A stretch of 64,000 bases of DNA from Cyclobacteriaceae bacterium (lineage in GTDB: Bacteria; Bacteroidota; Bacteroidia; Cytophagales; Cyclobacteriaceae), in contig JAPZUF010000010.1 in the NCBI GenBank assembly GCA_027533395.1, positions 248,001 through 312,000 of the forward strand. The letters are read 5' to 3'. How positions within the stretch are numbered: the stretch's first letter is position 1; each line of letters starts with the position of its first letter. A program made the position numbers and the translations under genes. This document shows positions 46,371-55,476 of this stretch, piece after piece. The notes beneath the pieces were generated by a model that saw only the letters and a list, made by a program, of their open reading frames with translations, had not been told where the DNA came from and made no database searches.

Positions 46371-47147
46371 CTATTTCAATTGTGCGAACACATCATCTGT
46401 ATCAATTCTAATATCATCTTCGCCAACATCATCAAAAGGATTTTCTAGGTGATCTTGGATGTTATCTAAACTCACTAAAATAAAACTGTACAGTATAGGC
46501 ATTACATATTCTAATTGTGCAGAATAATCGGCAAAAGTACTTGCAAAATAGGGTCCGTAAATAATAGGGAAAATGTAAATAAAAACTTTGCTGTAGGCGC
46601 GAAGGGTAACAGGTGTTCTGTAATTATGAATGATTTTCATGGTATCAAATGCAATCACCATTTTACTTACATATTGGCTCACGCGCGATATCTCTCCACT
46701 TTGCACGCCTACATCACGTAGTTTCATCGTTAGTTTCGATAACTCTGAAAACTTATCGTACATTTTTAATTCGTTTCCACTCCATTCAGCATCATGACTA
46801 GATTTAAACATATCTTTCATCAACTCTACAATTTCCATCATCAATTTTTTACAGGCAATCGATAGATCATTTGGCTTGTCACCTGCCCAATCGCGTGTAG
46901 CAAAATAAATAGCAATTGCATGCCCTTTAAAATCGGATAAGCGTTGTAAGGCAGTTTCTCTTCTGTTGTAGGCCGAACCGATTGAAAATACAACCGGAAA
47001 AACAATGGCTACGCCCACCAACATGTCGGGAAATTTTGCAGTTAATTTTAACTCGATGCAGAAATAGGTAGAAACAACAGCCAGTGTGGTAACAATAACT
47101 GTTTTATAATTGATGATAAGGAAAAAACTTTTGAGAATGCGTTTCAT
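46371..47147 (-). CDS. Bestrophin-like membrane protein
   Basis: This 258-residue protein has four hydrophobic regions (about 18-33, 41-58, 190-208 and 217-233). Two segments recall bestrophin/UPF0187 channels: NYRTPVTLRAYSKVFIYIFP near 176-195 and SLDNIQDHLENPFDD near 232-246. The characteristic ENPFG appears as ENPFD. Bestrophins are pentameric anion or cation channels. The protein is shorter at the N-terminus than most bacterial bestrophins and is rather divergent, so this is a family suggestion. It is encoded alone. Confidence 0.6.
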   Translation of the reverse strand: MKRILKSFFLIINYKTVIVTTLAVVSTYFCIELKLTAKFPDMLVGVAIVFPVVFSIGSAYNRRETALQRLSDFKGHAIAIYFATRDWAGDKPNDLSIACKKLMMEIVELMKDMFKSSHDAEWSGNELKMYDKFSELSKLTMKLRDVGVQSGEISRVSQYVSKMVIAFDTMKIIHNYRTPVTLRAYSKVFIYIFPIIYGPYFASTFADYSAQLEYVMPILYSFILVSLDNIQDHLENPFDDVGEDDIRIDTDDVFAQLK

Positions 47148-47328
47148 TTGGCTTAGGAAGGTCTGGACATCAATATTACCAAATTGTTACCAAATTGGCT
47201 AAAAAATTGATTTTTAGCTTTTTACCTCTTCTAATAAAACTTGAAAATTATTCCATTCACATAATTAGCTGCCTGCTTCAACTAATTAATTTTGATTGTT
47301 TTGTTAGTTTTGCCCACTTTTATTAACC

Positions 47329-48087
47329 GTGAACAACGCCATCGTTATCATACCAACCTATAAAGAGCGCGAGAACATCAAAGCGATCATCGAAGCTGTA
47401 TTTGCGCAGCCAAAGGCTTTTGATGTTCTAATTGTTGATGATAACTCTCCAGATGGCACTGCAGAAATCGTTGAAGGTTTGCAAACTTATTATAACCATG
47501 AGCATACCCGTTTGCATTTGCTGAAAAGACCAGGTAAGCAAGGCTTAGGCACGGCTTACATTGCTGGTTTTCGTTATGCTTTGGCACAAGGTTATGAGTT
47601 TCTGTTGGAAATGGATGCTGATTTTTCCCACGACCCAAAAGATCTGGTGCATTTGTATAATGCTTGCGCATTGCAAGGAGCTGATTTGTCTATTGGTTCT
47701 CGTTATGCAACAGGTGTTAATGTAGTCAATTGGCCGATGGGGCGTGTGTTATTATCTTATTTTGCTTCCATGTATGTGCGGCTAATCACTTCTATGCCTA
47801 TAGCCGATACCACTGCCGGTTTTGTTTGCTATTCAAGAAAAGTATTATCAACGATTCCTCTCGATAAAATAAAATTTGTTGGCTATGCTTTTCAGATTGA
47901 AATGAAATTTGTTGCCTGGAAGTATGGCTTTAAACTCGTTGAAGTGCCTATTATTTTTACTGAAAGAGTTCGAGGAGAATCTAAACTATCTCCAGGTATT
48001 TTTAAAGAAGCTTTTTTTGGTGTGATTCAGATGACGGTTAGCAGTTGGTTTAAAAAATACATTCCGGCAGAAGTTCAAAACAGCTAG
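47329..48087 (+). CDS. Polyprenol-phosphate mannosyltransferase (DPM1-like GT2)
   Basis: This 252-residue GT2 enzyme transfers a sugar, usually mannose, from a GDP-sugar to polyprenyl phosphate. The N-terminal NNAIVIIPTYKERENI and VDDNSPDGTAE, the metal-binding EMDADFSHDP near 99-108, and ADTTAGFVCYSRKVL near 161-175 are typical of DPM1-type enzymes. It has no C-terminal membrane helices, unlike the longer dual-domain forms. The start codon is GTG. The stop overlaps the convergent permease gene by 4 bp. Confidence 0.9.
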   Translation: MNNAIVIIPTYKERENIKAIIEAVFAQPKAFDVLIVDDNSPDGTAEIVEGLQTYYNHEHTRLHLLKRPGKQGLGTAYIAGFRYALAQGYEFLLEMDADFSHDPKDLVHLYNACALQGADLSIGSRYATGVNVVNWPMGRVLLSYFASMYVRLITSMPIADTTAGFVCYSRKVLSTIPLDKIKFVGYAFQIEMKFVAWKYGFKLVEVPIIFTERVRGESKLSPGIFKEAFFGVIQMTVSSWFKKYIPAEVQNS

Positions 48088-49304
48088 TCAAACTTAATTG
48101 CTTTAATTGGATTGATTTTACTTATAATCAAGGTAGGGATTATTAATACCAAAGTTACAACTAGGAAAATAATCAGATTCAAACCCAATACTATGTCCCA
48201 ATGCCAACTCACCGGCACGTAACTGATGTAATAATATTTGGCATCTAAAGGAATAATCTTAAAGAAATACTGTAAGGCACATAAACCAATACCTAAAACG
48301 TTACCATATAATAAACCTCGCGCTATCAGCGAAATTCCCATCTGCATAAAAATACCACGTATAAGTTTATCCTTACTGCCTAAGGCTTTTAAGATCCCAA
48401 TCATAGGCGTGCGTTCCATCACCATGATGAGAATCACGGAAATCATGTTTACGCAAATAACAATAATGATGATGGCCAGTAAAATTCTTACTTGTCGTGC
48501 TAATAAATCCAACCACTGAAATATATTTTGATATTTATCTTTTGTGGTCATAATCATCATATCATAATCGATATAACCCGAAAGTTCTGCCGCATCAAAA
48601 TCGGCATGCTCAGGATTTTTGAGAAATACTTCAATGCCTCCGGCAAGTGTATCTGCCCAATCATTTAACTTTTGTACTTGTCTGATATCTGTGATCAAAA
48701 CTTTATCATCGAAGTATTCGGATAAATGTGTTTGGTAAATTCCCACGATGGTTAATCTCCTGTAGCGTGGAGGGGTTTGAAAAAAATGAACGGTTAATCT
48801 TTCACCAATTTTTAAATTTAACTTATCTACAATTGTCTTACTCACTAAAACCTCATTACTGATGCTCGAATCTTGAAACTGAATAAATCTTCCTTCTAGC
48901 ATATTTTGCTTAAAAGATGCAGTGTCGAAACGTTTACTTACACCTTTTAGTAAAATGCCTAATATCTCATCATCAGTTTTAATCAAGCCAGCTTTATTGG
49001 CATATTCTTGTATATGTTTTACCTGACTGAACTTTTCAGTTTCCAGAAATATTTCGTTGTTGAGAGATAAAGGCGTTTCTTCTAATGAGTTATTCAGTGA
49101 CTGTTGGTTAATAACCATGTGCCCGCTGAAGCTATACATTTTGTTTTTAATGGCTTCTTCAAACCCAAACATGATTAAAAATGAAAGAATAGAAGCCGCC
49201 AAACCCAAAGTAATGCTAACTAAGGCAATGGAGTATATAGCAGAGGTAAAACCTTCGCGCTGTTGTTTGCTAATCCGTTTTGAAATGAAATACGAAAGGT
49301 TCAC
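48084..49304 (-). CDS. LolC/LolE-type ABC transporter permease (FtsX family)
   Basis: This 406-residue permease has four membrane helices: one at about 22-47 and three after about 265 (near 270-296, 315-345 and 370-395). A large periplasmic MacB-like domain lies between. N-terminal SYFISKRI and the conserved MERTPMIGILKALGSK near 296-311 are typical of LolC/LolE, which extract lipoproteins from the inner membrane. The ATPase partner is not adjacent. The start is GTG. It diverges from namZ with a 39-bp gap. Confidence 0.88.
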   Translation of the reverse strand: MNLSYFISKRISKQQREGFTSAIYSIALVSITLGLAASILSFLIMFGFEEAIKNKMYSFSGHMVINQQSLNNSLEETPLSLNNEIFLETEKFSQVKHIQEYANKAGLIKTDDEILGILLKGVSKRFDTASFKQNMLEGRFIQFQDSSISNEVLVSKTIVDKLNLKIGERLTVHFFQTPPRYRRLTIVGIYQTHLSEYFDDKVLITDIRQVQKLNDWADTLAGGIEVFLKNPEHADFDAAELSGYIDYDMMIMTTKDKYQNIFQWLDLLARQVRILLAIIIIVICVNMISVILIMVMERTPMIGILKALGSKDKLIRGIFMQMGISLIARGLLYGNVLGIGLCALQYFFKIIPLDAKYYYISYVPVSWHWDIVLGLNLIIFLVVTLVLIIPTLIISKINPIKAIKFD

Positions 49305-49343
49305 GCCTATTGTTTAATTTCGTGTGGCAAAATACATAATTGC

Positions 49344-50525
49344 ATGATGCGAATCCTAATTTCGATATTACTCTTTGCTGCTTGCCAATCGGCAACATCG
49401 CAAAAGAAACAATTAAACAAGCAAGAGGTAGAAGTTTTGTTAACCGGTGCTGACCAGTTAAACCTTTTGTTGCCAAAAATCTCAGGAAAGAATGTTGCTT
49501 TGGTAGTAAACCATACTTCGTTGGTAGATAAAACACATTTGGTTGATACTTTATTAACGCATGGCATTAACATAAAAAAAGTGTTTGGTCCGGAACATGG
49601 CTTTAGAGGCAACGCTGCCGATGGGCAATTGATAACAGATAGTGTGGATAGAAAAACCAATATTTCAATTATCTCATTATACGGTAAACAAAAAAAACCA
49701 AGCCCGCAACATTTGCAAGATATTGATGTTGTGATTTTCGATATACAAGATGTGGGCACGCGGTTTTATACCTACATCAGCACGATGCATTATATGATGG
49801 AAGCTTGCGCAGAGCAAAAGAAAAAACTCATCATTCTCGACAGGCCGAATCCTAATGATTTTGTTGACGGACCTTTTAACCGAAAGCCTGGACAATCTTT
49901 TGTAGCTATGCATGCTATTCCTGCTGCACATGGCTTAACTGTTGCTGAATTGGCTTTAATGATTAATGGAGAAAAATGGTTAACCAACCAATTAACTTGC
50001 GATTTAGAAATCATCACACTAAAAAATTGGAAGCACAATCAACCTTATATTTTACCTGTTAAACCTTCTCCTAATTTACCTAACCAGCAAGCCATTGAGT
50101 TATATCCTTCTCTTTGTTTTTTTGAAGGAACAGCCATCAGTGTAGGAAGAGGAACAGCATTTCCTTTTCAGGTTTTAGGAAATCCATTGTTAAAAAATCT
50201 TCCATTCACTTTTACACCCGTAACCATAAAAGGAGTAGCTGTAAAGCCGCCACACGAAGGCAAACTCTGTTACGGATTAGACTTGCGCAATGCAAAACAA
50301 GAAAGAAAAATTAACCTTCAATATTTGCTCAAGCTATATCAAGGTTATCCGGAGAAAGAAAAATTCTTCACGGATTACTTTAACATTTTAGCAGGTAATC
50401 CTGATTTACGATTAGCCATTGAGCAAGGTAAATCAGAAGAAGAAATTCGTGCGCAGTGGCAGCCAGAATTAATGGCATACAAAACAATCAGAAAGAAATA
50501 CCTGTTATATCCTGAGCAACCCTGA
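49344..50525 (+). CDS. namZ: NamZ-like exo-beta-N-acetylmuramidase (DUF1343), exported
   Basis: This 393-residue protein of the DUF1343 family, whose characterised member NamZ releases terminal N-acetylmuramic acid from peptidoglycan fragments, would act in wall recycling. It has a hydrophobic N-terminus with FAACQS at about 11-16, a lipoprotein-like but not canonical lipobox. The conserved blocks VFGPEHGFRGNAADGQ near 81-96, FDIQDVGTRFYTYISTMHYM near 133-152 and LDRPNPND near 167-174 are seen. It is followed after 4 bp by nth, which may be co-transcribed. Confidence 0.9.
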   Translation: MMRILISILLFAACQSATSQKKQLNKQEVEVLLTGADQLNLLLPKISGKNVALVVNHTSLVDKTHLVDTLLTHGINIKKVFGPEHGFRGNAADGQLITDSVDRKTNISIISLYGKQKKPSPQHLQDIDVVIFDIQDVGTRFYTYISTMHYMMEACAEQKKKLIILDRPNPNDFVDGPFNRKPGQSFVAMHAIPAAHGLTVAELALMINGEKWLTNQLTCDLEIITLKNWKHNQPYILPVKPSPNLPNQQAIELYPSLCFFEGTAISVGRGTAFPFQVLGNPLLKNLPFTFTPVTIKGVAVKPPHEGKLCYGLDLRNAKQERKINLQYLLKLYQGYPEKEKFFTDYFNILAGNPDLRLAIEQGKSEEEIRAQWQPELMAYKTIRKKYLLYPEQP

Positions 50526-50529
50526 TGCC

Positions 50530-51168
50530 ATGCCTACAAAAGCTGAAAAAGTAAAAGATATAATTCGTATACTCGACCGTTATTATCCGACAGTAGAAGT
50601 TCCACTGCATCATAAAGATGCCTACACACTTTTAATAGCCGTTTTGCTTTCGGCACAATGCACCGATGAAAGAGTGAATAAGATTACACCTTTGTTATTT
50701 AAGAAGGCGGATAATCCATTCGATATGATCAAACTAACGGTTGATGAAATAAGAGAAATCATCAAGCCTTGTGGTTTATCTCCTATGAAATCGAAAGGCA
50801 TCTACGGATTATCGAAAATTTTAATAGAACAATACAATGGCGAGGTGCCCGCAAGTTTTGAAGCTTTAGAAGCCTTGCCTGCTGTAGGACACAAAACCGC
50901 ATCGGTTGTGATGACACAATGGTTTGGCATTCCGGCATTCCCTGTAGACACACATATTCATCGTTTGGCATATCGCTGGGCTTTAAGCACTGGCAAAAGT
51001 GTAGAGCAAACTGAACATGATTTAAAACGATTAATTCCTGAAGAGAAATGGAACAAAGCGCATTTGCAGATTATTTATTTTGGAAGAGCATTCTGCCCGG
51101 CTCGCGGACATGTTTGGCAAGATTGTCCTATTTGTAAAAAATACATGCGCAAAGAATTACGTGATTAA
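50530..51168 (+). CDS. nth: Endonuclease III (DNA glycosylase/AP lyase)
   Basis: Nth removes oxidised pyrimidines and cleaves at abasic sites. The 212-residue protein has the helix-hairpin-helix LPAVGHKTASVV with the catalytic lysine near 120, and the catalytic aspartate in FPVDTHIHRL near 138. The C-terminal cysteines are C-x9-C-x2-C (FCPARGHVWQDCPIC) and the fourth cysteine of the usual C-x6-C-x2-C-x5-C iron-sulfur loop is not seen. The cluster may be absent or arranged differently. It starts 4 bp after namZ. Confidence 0.92.
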   Translation: MPTKAEKVKDIIRILDRYYPTVEVPLHHKDAYTLLIAVLLSAQCTDERVNKITPLLFKKADNPFDMIKLTVDEIREIIKPCGLSPMKSKGIYGLSKILIEQYNGEVPASFEALEALPAVGHKTASVVMTQWFGIPAFPVDTHIHRLAYRWALSTGKSVEQTEHDLKRLIPEEKWNKAHLQIIYFGRAFCPARGHVWQDCPICKKYMRKELRD

Positions 51169-51219
51169 ATTCTTTGCTGTTTATTTGTTCACTTATCTTG
51201 ATATAATCCTTAGCAACAC

Positions 51220-52143
51220 ATGGCAGAAAAACTGCGAATTATTTTTATGGGAACTCCCGAATTTGCTGTGGCAAGTTTGGAACAATTAATTGAACATCAC
51301 TTTCAGGTTGTGGCTGTCATCACTGCACCTGATAAACCACAAGGTCGTGGACAAAAAATTGTTTACTCGCCTGTTAAAGCATGTGCCTTGGAACATAACA
51401 TTCCTGTTTTGCAACCCACTAATTTAAAAGCTGAAAGTTTTTTGCAAGAGTTAAAAGCCTATCATGCTGATTTACAAATTGTAGTTGCCTTTCGCATGTT
51501 GCCGGAAGTAGTGTGGAATATGCCACGTCTAGGCACCTTTAATTTACATGCTTCACTATTGCCACAATATCGAGGTGCCGCTCCCATTAATTGGGCCATC
51601 ATCAACGGAGAAAAAGAAACAGGTGTAACTACTTTCTTCTTGCAACACGAAATAGATACAGGTAAAATTATTTTTCAAGAAAAAGAAAGCATCAAAGAAG
51701 CCGATACCGTTGGCGACTTATATGAAAGACTCATGAAGAAAGGAGCTGACCTTGTCGTACAAACAACATTGGCCATCGAAAAGGGAAATTACTCGCAAGA
51801 GCCACAAAATGAAACGCAAATTTTAAAAACAGCACCTAAAATTTTTAAAGAAACATGTGAAATCAATTGGCATAAAACATCCGTTGAAATTTACAATTTC
51901 GTTAGAGGCTTAAATCCATATCCTGCTGCCTGGACGAATTTGAAAGGAAAAAACTATAAAGTTTATGCTGTCCAACCTGTTCAGTCGAGTAAATCATTAC
52001 AACCTGGCGAAGTTGATAGCGATCAGAAAAAGTATTTGCATGTTGGCACCCAAGATGGCGCTGTTGCAGTCAATATCTTGCAACCTGAAGGCAAACGAAG
52101 CATGCAGATAGAAGAGTTTTTTAGGGGAAATAAAATTGAATGA
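51220..52143 (+). CDS. fmt: Methionyl-tRNA formyltransferase
   Basis: Fmt formylates initiator Met-tRNA using 10-formyl-THF. The 307-residue protein has MGTPEFAV at about 10-17 and the formyl-donor site [20 protein letters not shown] near 108-127, with the catalytic asparagine and histidine region. The C-terminal tRNA-binding domain follows. The def gene is not adjacent. folA begins 2 bp after its stop, which links two folate enzymes. Confidence 0.96.
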   Translation: MAEKLRIIFMGTPEFAVASLEQLIEHHFQVVAVITAPDKPQGRGQKIVYSPVKACALEHNIPVLQPTNLKAESFLQELKAYHADLQIVVAFRMLPEVVWNMPRLGTFNLHASLLPQYRGAAPINWAIINGEKETGVTTFFLQHEIDTGKIIFQEKESIKEADTVGDLYERLMKKGADLVVQTTLAIEKGNYSQEPQNETQILKTAPKIFKETCEINWHKTSVEIYNFVRGLNPYPAAWTNLKGKNYKVYAVQPVQSSKSLQPGEVDSDQKKYLHVGTQDGAVAVNILQPEGKRSMQIEEFFRGNKIE

Positions 52144-52144
52144 G

Positions 52145-52654
52145 ATGATCATATCCTTAATTGCGGCATTGAGTAAAAACAACGTGATTGGAAAAAATAA
52201 CGATTTGCCTTGGCGTTTACCCGATGACATGAAATATTTTATGCAAACCACCAGCGGACATTGTGTATTGATGGGTAGAAAAAATTATGAATCACTGCCA
52301 CCAAAATTCAGACCTTTACCGAATAGAACCAATTTGTTGGTAACTAAACAAAAAGATTATATAGCTGAGGGTTGTCATATCTTTCATACTATAGATGAGG
52401 CAATTGAATTTGCTAAGAAAAATGGTGAGCCAGAATTATTTGTAATTGGTGGCGCTGAAATATATAAGGCAACACTTCCTTTAGCTGATAAATTATATTT
52501 AACTGAGATTGATGCAGTGATAGATGGCGATACTTATTTTCCAACCTTTGATAAAAGTAAATGGCAAGAAACTTCCAGAATAAGGCATGCTTTAGATGAA
52601 AAACATAAGTTTGCTTTTGATTTCATGATATATGAGAGAAAATTATTCGATTAA
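52145..52654 (+). CDS. folA: Dihydrofolate reductase
   Basis: FolA reduces dihydrofolate to tetrahydrofolate with NADPH. ATG 52145 was chosen (169 residues) because it gives the usual [16 protein letters not shown] beginning; a TTG at 52136 would overlap fmt. The conserved [14 protein letters not shown] near 19-32, with the catalytic aspartate, the [10 protein letters not shown] block and VIGGAEIY near 100-107 are seen. It is directly downstream of fmt and is followed by a strong hairpin terminator. Confidence 0.95.
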   Translation: MIISLIAALSKNNVIGKNNDLPWRLPDDMKYFMQTTSGHCVLMGRKNYESLPPKFRPLPNRTNLLVTKQKDYIAEGCHIFHTIDEAIEFAKKNGEPELFVIGGAEIYKATLPLADKLYLTEIDAVIDGDTYFPTFDKSKWQETSRIRHALDEKHKFAFDFMIYERKLFD

Positions 52655-52674
52655 AAAAGAAGTGAAATTTTTTT

Positions 52675-52712
52675 ATACAAGCTTGATACATAATCAAGCT
52701 TGTATTTTAATT
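52675..52712. terminator. Strong bidirectional terminator between folA and the lipoprotein gene
   Basis: ATACAAGCTTGAT and ATCAAGCTTGTAT form a 13-bp perfect stem (52675-52687 / 52693-52705) around a 5-nt loop. It has T residues after the right arm and a run of A/T before the left arm. It lies between convergent genes and can stop transcription from both. Confidence 0.85.
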
Positions 52713-54002
52713 TTAATTATTTAATCCGATTCTTAAATACTTATAAGTTCCATTTCCCACATTTTGAATATAGGATGATCCGTTTAAAATAGGACCATGG
52801 AGTGAAAGTAAATTATTCAGATTAGTATTTTCAAACATATAAACTAGATTTATTGGTTGACTGAGAATTTCACTATAGTTTAGACCTATATCATTAATTA
52901 TCTCATCATCTAAATTTGGTAATTGAATTGTTCTTGATCGATTTAAATCACCGATAAATTGAATTGTCCAAGAGCCAAAGTGAGCAGGAATGTCATCAGC
53001 ATTAAAATAAGTTAGTTCGAAGTAAACATTTTTAGCTTGGGATCTGCCACTGTAGGTTAGCCTCTTATTTTCAAATTTATAGTCAAGTAAAGTATAACTT
53101 GGCCTAGATAAATCAAATGGTTGTGTACCATCATAAACAAAAAGCGCTTCATTATCATTTTCTGCGTAAAAAGAAATGCCATAATTTTGGAAAATATTAC
53201 CAGGGGTGAAAAGATTAATACTTGTAGAATTAATTTCTTTTTGCGAAGTATAAACCGGATATCCCAAAACATCTATATAATTTTCAAAACCATATAAAGT
53301 ATATTCTCCACTTAATCCAGCAGGAGCTGATACTTGGCTATTACTAAAGTTGCTAAATGAAAGACCATCAACATCTATATTTATCGTTTCAATTCCATTA
53401 AATACTTCACTATTTAAATGATAACTAATCGGAATAGTACTTCCATTAGTGTTATTAAACTTTGTTAGTAAAACTTTTGAATTTTCAGAATAATTTATAT
53501 TCGAACTATTTTGCATAATAACTCTTTCAAGGCCTTTCATAGATAACCCAATGTTATTTATATCATTACCCGATTTATTGATTAAAGAGCTTTTGAATTG
53601 TGAGTTAAAATTTTCATAATCTCTTAAATTCATATCCAAAACAGTCCCCTTCTCTAGAAATCCAATGGTTAAATGTTCTCCATCTTGATCATCTAAAAGA
53701 CCCTCTGAAACCTTCAAGATTGTGAGGTGAAATGTGTTTTTTGTATAATCTGGGTTGGAGAGTTTAACTTCTGAAACAATTTCAGTTAAATCTTCTGAAT
53801 TAATCAAAAGTTTATCTAGAACATTCCCATTTTCATCTGATGCAATAAACCACATCCTTGTGGGTAATGGGTTGTATTGGATATTCTTAATCGTTATTAA
53901 GTCAGGGTTTGGAGGTTCGTTTTCGTCACAGGAAAAAAATATAAAAAAGGAAGAAGTGATTAATACAAAAGAGAGTTTAAGCTTTGAAATAATTTTTAGC
54001 AT
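52713..54002 (-). CDS. Lipoprotein of unknown function
   Basis: This 429-residue protein has a hydrophobic N-terminus (about 8-24) ending in FSC at 23-25, a plausible lipoprotein cleavage site. It is followed directly by an acidic CDENEPPN segment of the kind that can act as a surface-export signal for Bacteroidota lipoproteins. The rest is rich in asparagine, serine and aromatic residues with short predicted strands. I recognise no domain. It is AT-rich even for this window and is flanked by a terminator and a 278-bp non-coding stretch, so it may be a lineage-specific or transferred gene. Confidence 0.55.
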   Translation of the reverse strand: MLKIISKLKLSFVLITSSFFIFFSCDENEPPNPDLITIKNIQYNPLPTRMWFIASDENGNVLDKLLINSEDLTEIVSEVKLSNPDYTKNTFHLTILKVSEGLLDDQDGEHLTIGFLEKGTVLDMNLRDYENFNSQFKSSLINKSGNDINNIGLSMKGLERVIMQNSSNINYSENSKVLLTKFNNTNGSTIPISYHLNSEVFNGIETINIDVDGLSFSNFSNSQVSAPAGLSGEYTLYGFENYIDVLGYPVYTSQKEINSTSINLFTPGNIFQNYGISFYAENDNEALFVYDGTQPFDLSRPSYTLLDYKFENKRLTYSGRSQAKNVYFELTYFNADDIPAHFGSWTIQFIGDLNRSRTIQLPNLDDEIINDIGLNYSEILSQPINLVYMFENTNLNNLLSLHGPILNGSSYIQNVGNGTYKYLRIGLNN

Positions 54003-54280
54003 AATTGTAAAGATTTACTTTTCGGATGAATTAAATCAGTAAATATTTAGTAACCTTTTAGAAGTAATATTTTTCGAATGAGATGAATAATAGAATCTTA
54101 AATAGTATATAATGAACGTTATAAGAAATTATTTAAAAATTTAATCCTATGGAGCGAATAGTAATCTCTTTATCCTGAGATCTTTTTATTTATCTAATTC
54201 GTATTGTTTATACTTTTAAAAAATGTTTATAAAGGTTTACTTTATGTTTATATAATTCAGTATATTTCTAAAAAACTACT
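54003..54280. other. Intergenic region, AT-rich
   Basis: This 278-bp stretch separates the divergent unknown lipoprotein gene and the small membrane protein gene. It is strongly AT-rich with many short poly-A/T tracts. No promoter of the TTG-TAnnTTTG type, no clear hairpin and no credible ORF were found. Confidence 0.5.
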
Positions 54281-54679
54281 ATGGAAACTGCTAGACTCGA
54301 TGGCCACAAAAGAACGCTGGGGATCATCTATATTATTTCAGCTGCCTTTACGATTTTAGGCGCGTTGGCCATCAACATGATTTTATCCCTTATTTTTTCT
54401 TTTGCTTTTAACGAAGCCAATCCTGAAGAAAAACAAGTTTTGGATTTTATAACAAGTTTACTTTCTATTCTTCCCACTATTTTAATTGTTGTGGTAGCTA
54501 TTCCTACTTTAATTGCAGCATATGGCTTGCTGAGCAAACAAAGCTGGGGTGTAATTTTCTCTTTGATTATTGGTTGCCTCAAATTATTTTCTTTTCCTAT
54601 TGGAACTGCCATAGGCGTTTATGCCATATGGATTTTCTCAGAAGACCAACGAGCCAAAAAAGAAACTGCCAATGGCTGA
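54281..54679 (+). CDS. Small membrane protein of unknown function
   Basis: This 132-residue protein has three or four membrane helices (about 13-40, 60-85 and 90-122, the last long enough for two) and a short charged C-terminus. Few polar residues stand out and the function is not recognisable. Its stop overlaps the SDR gene start by 8 bp, so the two are probably expressed together. Confidence 0.6.
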   Translation: METARLDGHKRTLGIIYIISAAFTILGALAINMILSLIFSFAFNEANPEEKQVLDFITSLLSILPTILIVVVAIPTLIAAYGLLSKQSWGVIFSLIIGCLKLFSFPIGTAIGVYAIWIFSEDQRAKKETANG

Positions 54680-55475
54680 GCTATCAGGCAAGGTAATTTG
54701 GATTACAGGCGCATCATCAGGGATTGGGGAAGCATTAGCTTATGCTTTGTCTAAACAAAAATGTAAACTCATTTTATCTGCCAGAAGAGCAAGTGAATTA
54801 GAAAGAGTTAAAGCGAATTGTATGTATCAGGAGAACATTGCTACACTGCCTTTCGATTTATCTCAAGAAAATGAAATTGCTGAAGTAAAAAATAAAGCTT
54901 TAGCTATTTTTGGTTACATCGATGTGTTAGTGAACAATGGCGGCATTTCGCAACGAGGTCTTGCCAAAGATACTTTACCAGAAGTTGACCGTAAATTGAT
55001 GGAAGTAGATTACTTCGGCACAATCTTTTTAACTAAAAGTTTAATTCCGCATTTCTTAGCCAGACAACAAGGTCATTTCGTAACTGTAACCAGCATCACA
55101 GGCATCGTAAGCACACCTTATCGCAGTGGCTATGCAGCAGCAAAACATGCGCTTCATGGTTTTTTCAATGCTTTGCGTGCTGAGTTATGGAAAGATTGTA
55201 AACATATATATGTAACGTTAGTTTGTCCGGGTTGGACGAACACCAATTTAAGTTTAACTGCGCTAACCGGTGATGGTACTCCACAAAACAAAAAAGATGA
55301 CACACACGCAAAAGGATTAAGTGCCGACAAAGTAGCGAATGCCATTGTAAAAGCAATCATCCATCGAAAAAGAGAAGTGTATATTGGTGGATTAAAAGAA
55401 GTGAGCGCAGCTTATCTGCAAAGATTTGTTCCGGGTATTTTTGCTCGTATTGTGCGCGTTGCAAAAGTAAAATAA
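54672..55475 (+). CDS. Short-chain dehydrogenase/reductase
   Basis: This classical SDR has 267 residues from ATG 54672. The longer frame from 54621 would overlap the membrane-protein gene and has no typical start. It has the nucleotide loop TGASSGIGEAL at about 12-22, NNGG near 89, the catalytic serine in TSITG near 141, and YAAAKHALHGF near 154-164 with the YxxxK pair. It resembles the DHRS7B-like family. The substrate is unknown. Confidence 0.85.
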   Translation: MAELSGKVIWITGASSGIGEALAYALSKQKCKLILSARRASELERVKANCMYQENIATLPFDLSQENEIAEVKNKALAIFGYIDVLVNNGGISQRGLAKDTLPEVDRKLMEVDYFGTIFLTKSLIPHFLARQQGHFVTVTSITGIVSTPYRSGYAAAKHALHGFFNALRAELWKDCKHIYVTLVCPGWTNTNLSLTALTGDGTPQNKKDDTHAKGLSADKVANAIVKAIIHRKREVYIGGLKEVSAAYLQRFVPGIFARIVRVAKVK

Positions 55476-55476
55476 A

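Noticed and set aside
47305-47312. TAGTTTTG upstream of the mannosyltransferase as a full promoter
   Set aside because: The -7 match is good but no TTG lies at the required distance; it could still be a weak promoter.
49307-49759. Antisense open frame of 150 codons opposite namZ
   Set aside because: The conserved NamZ motifs are on the plus strand; the antisense frame has no recognisable protein features.
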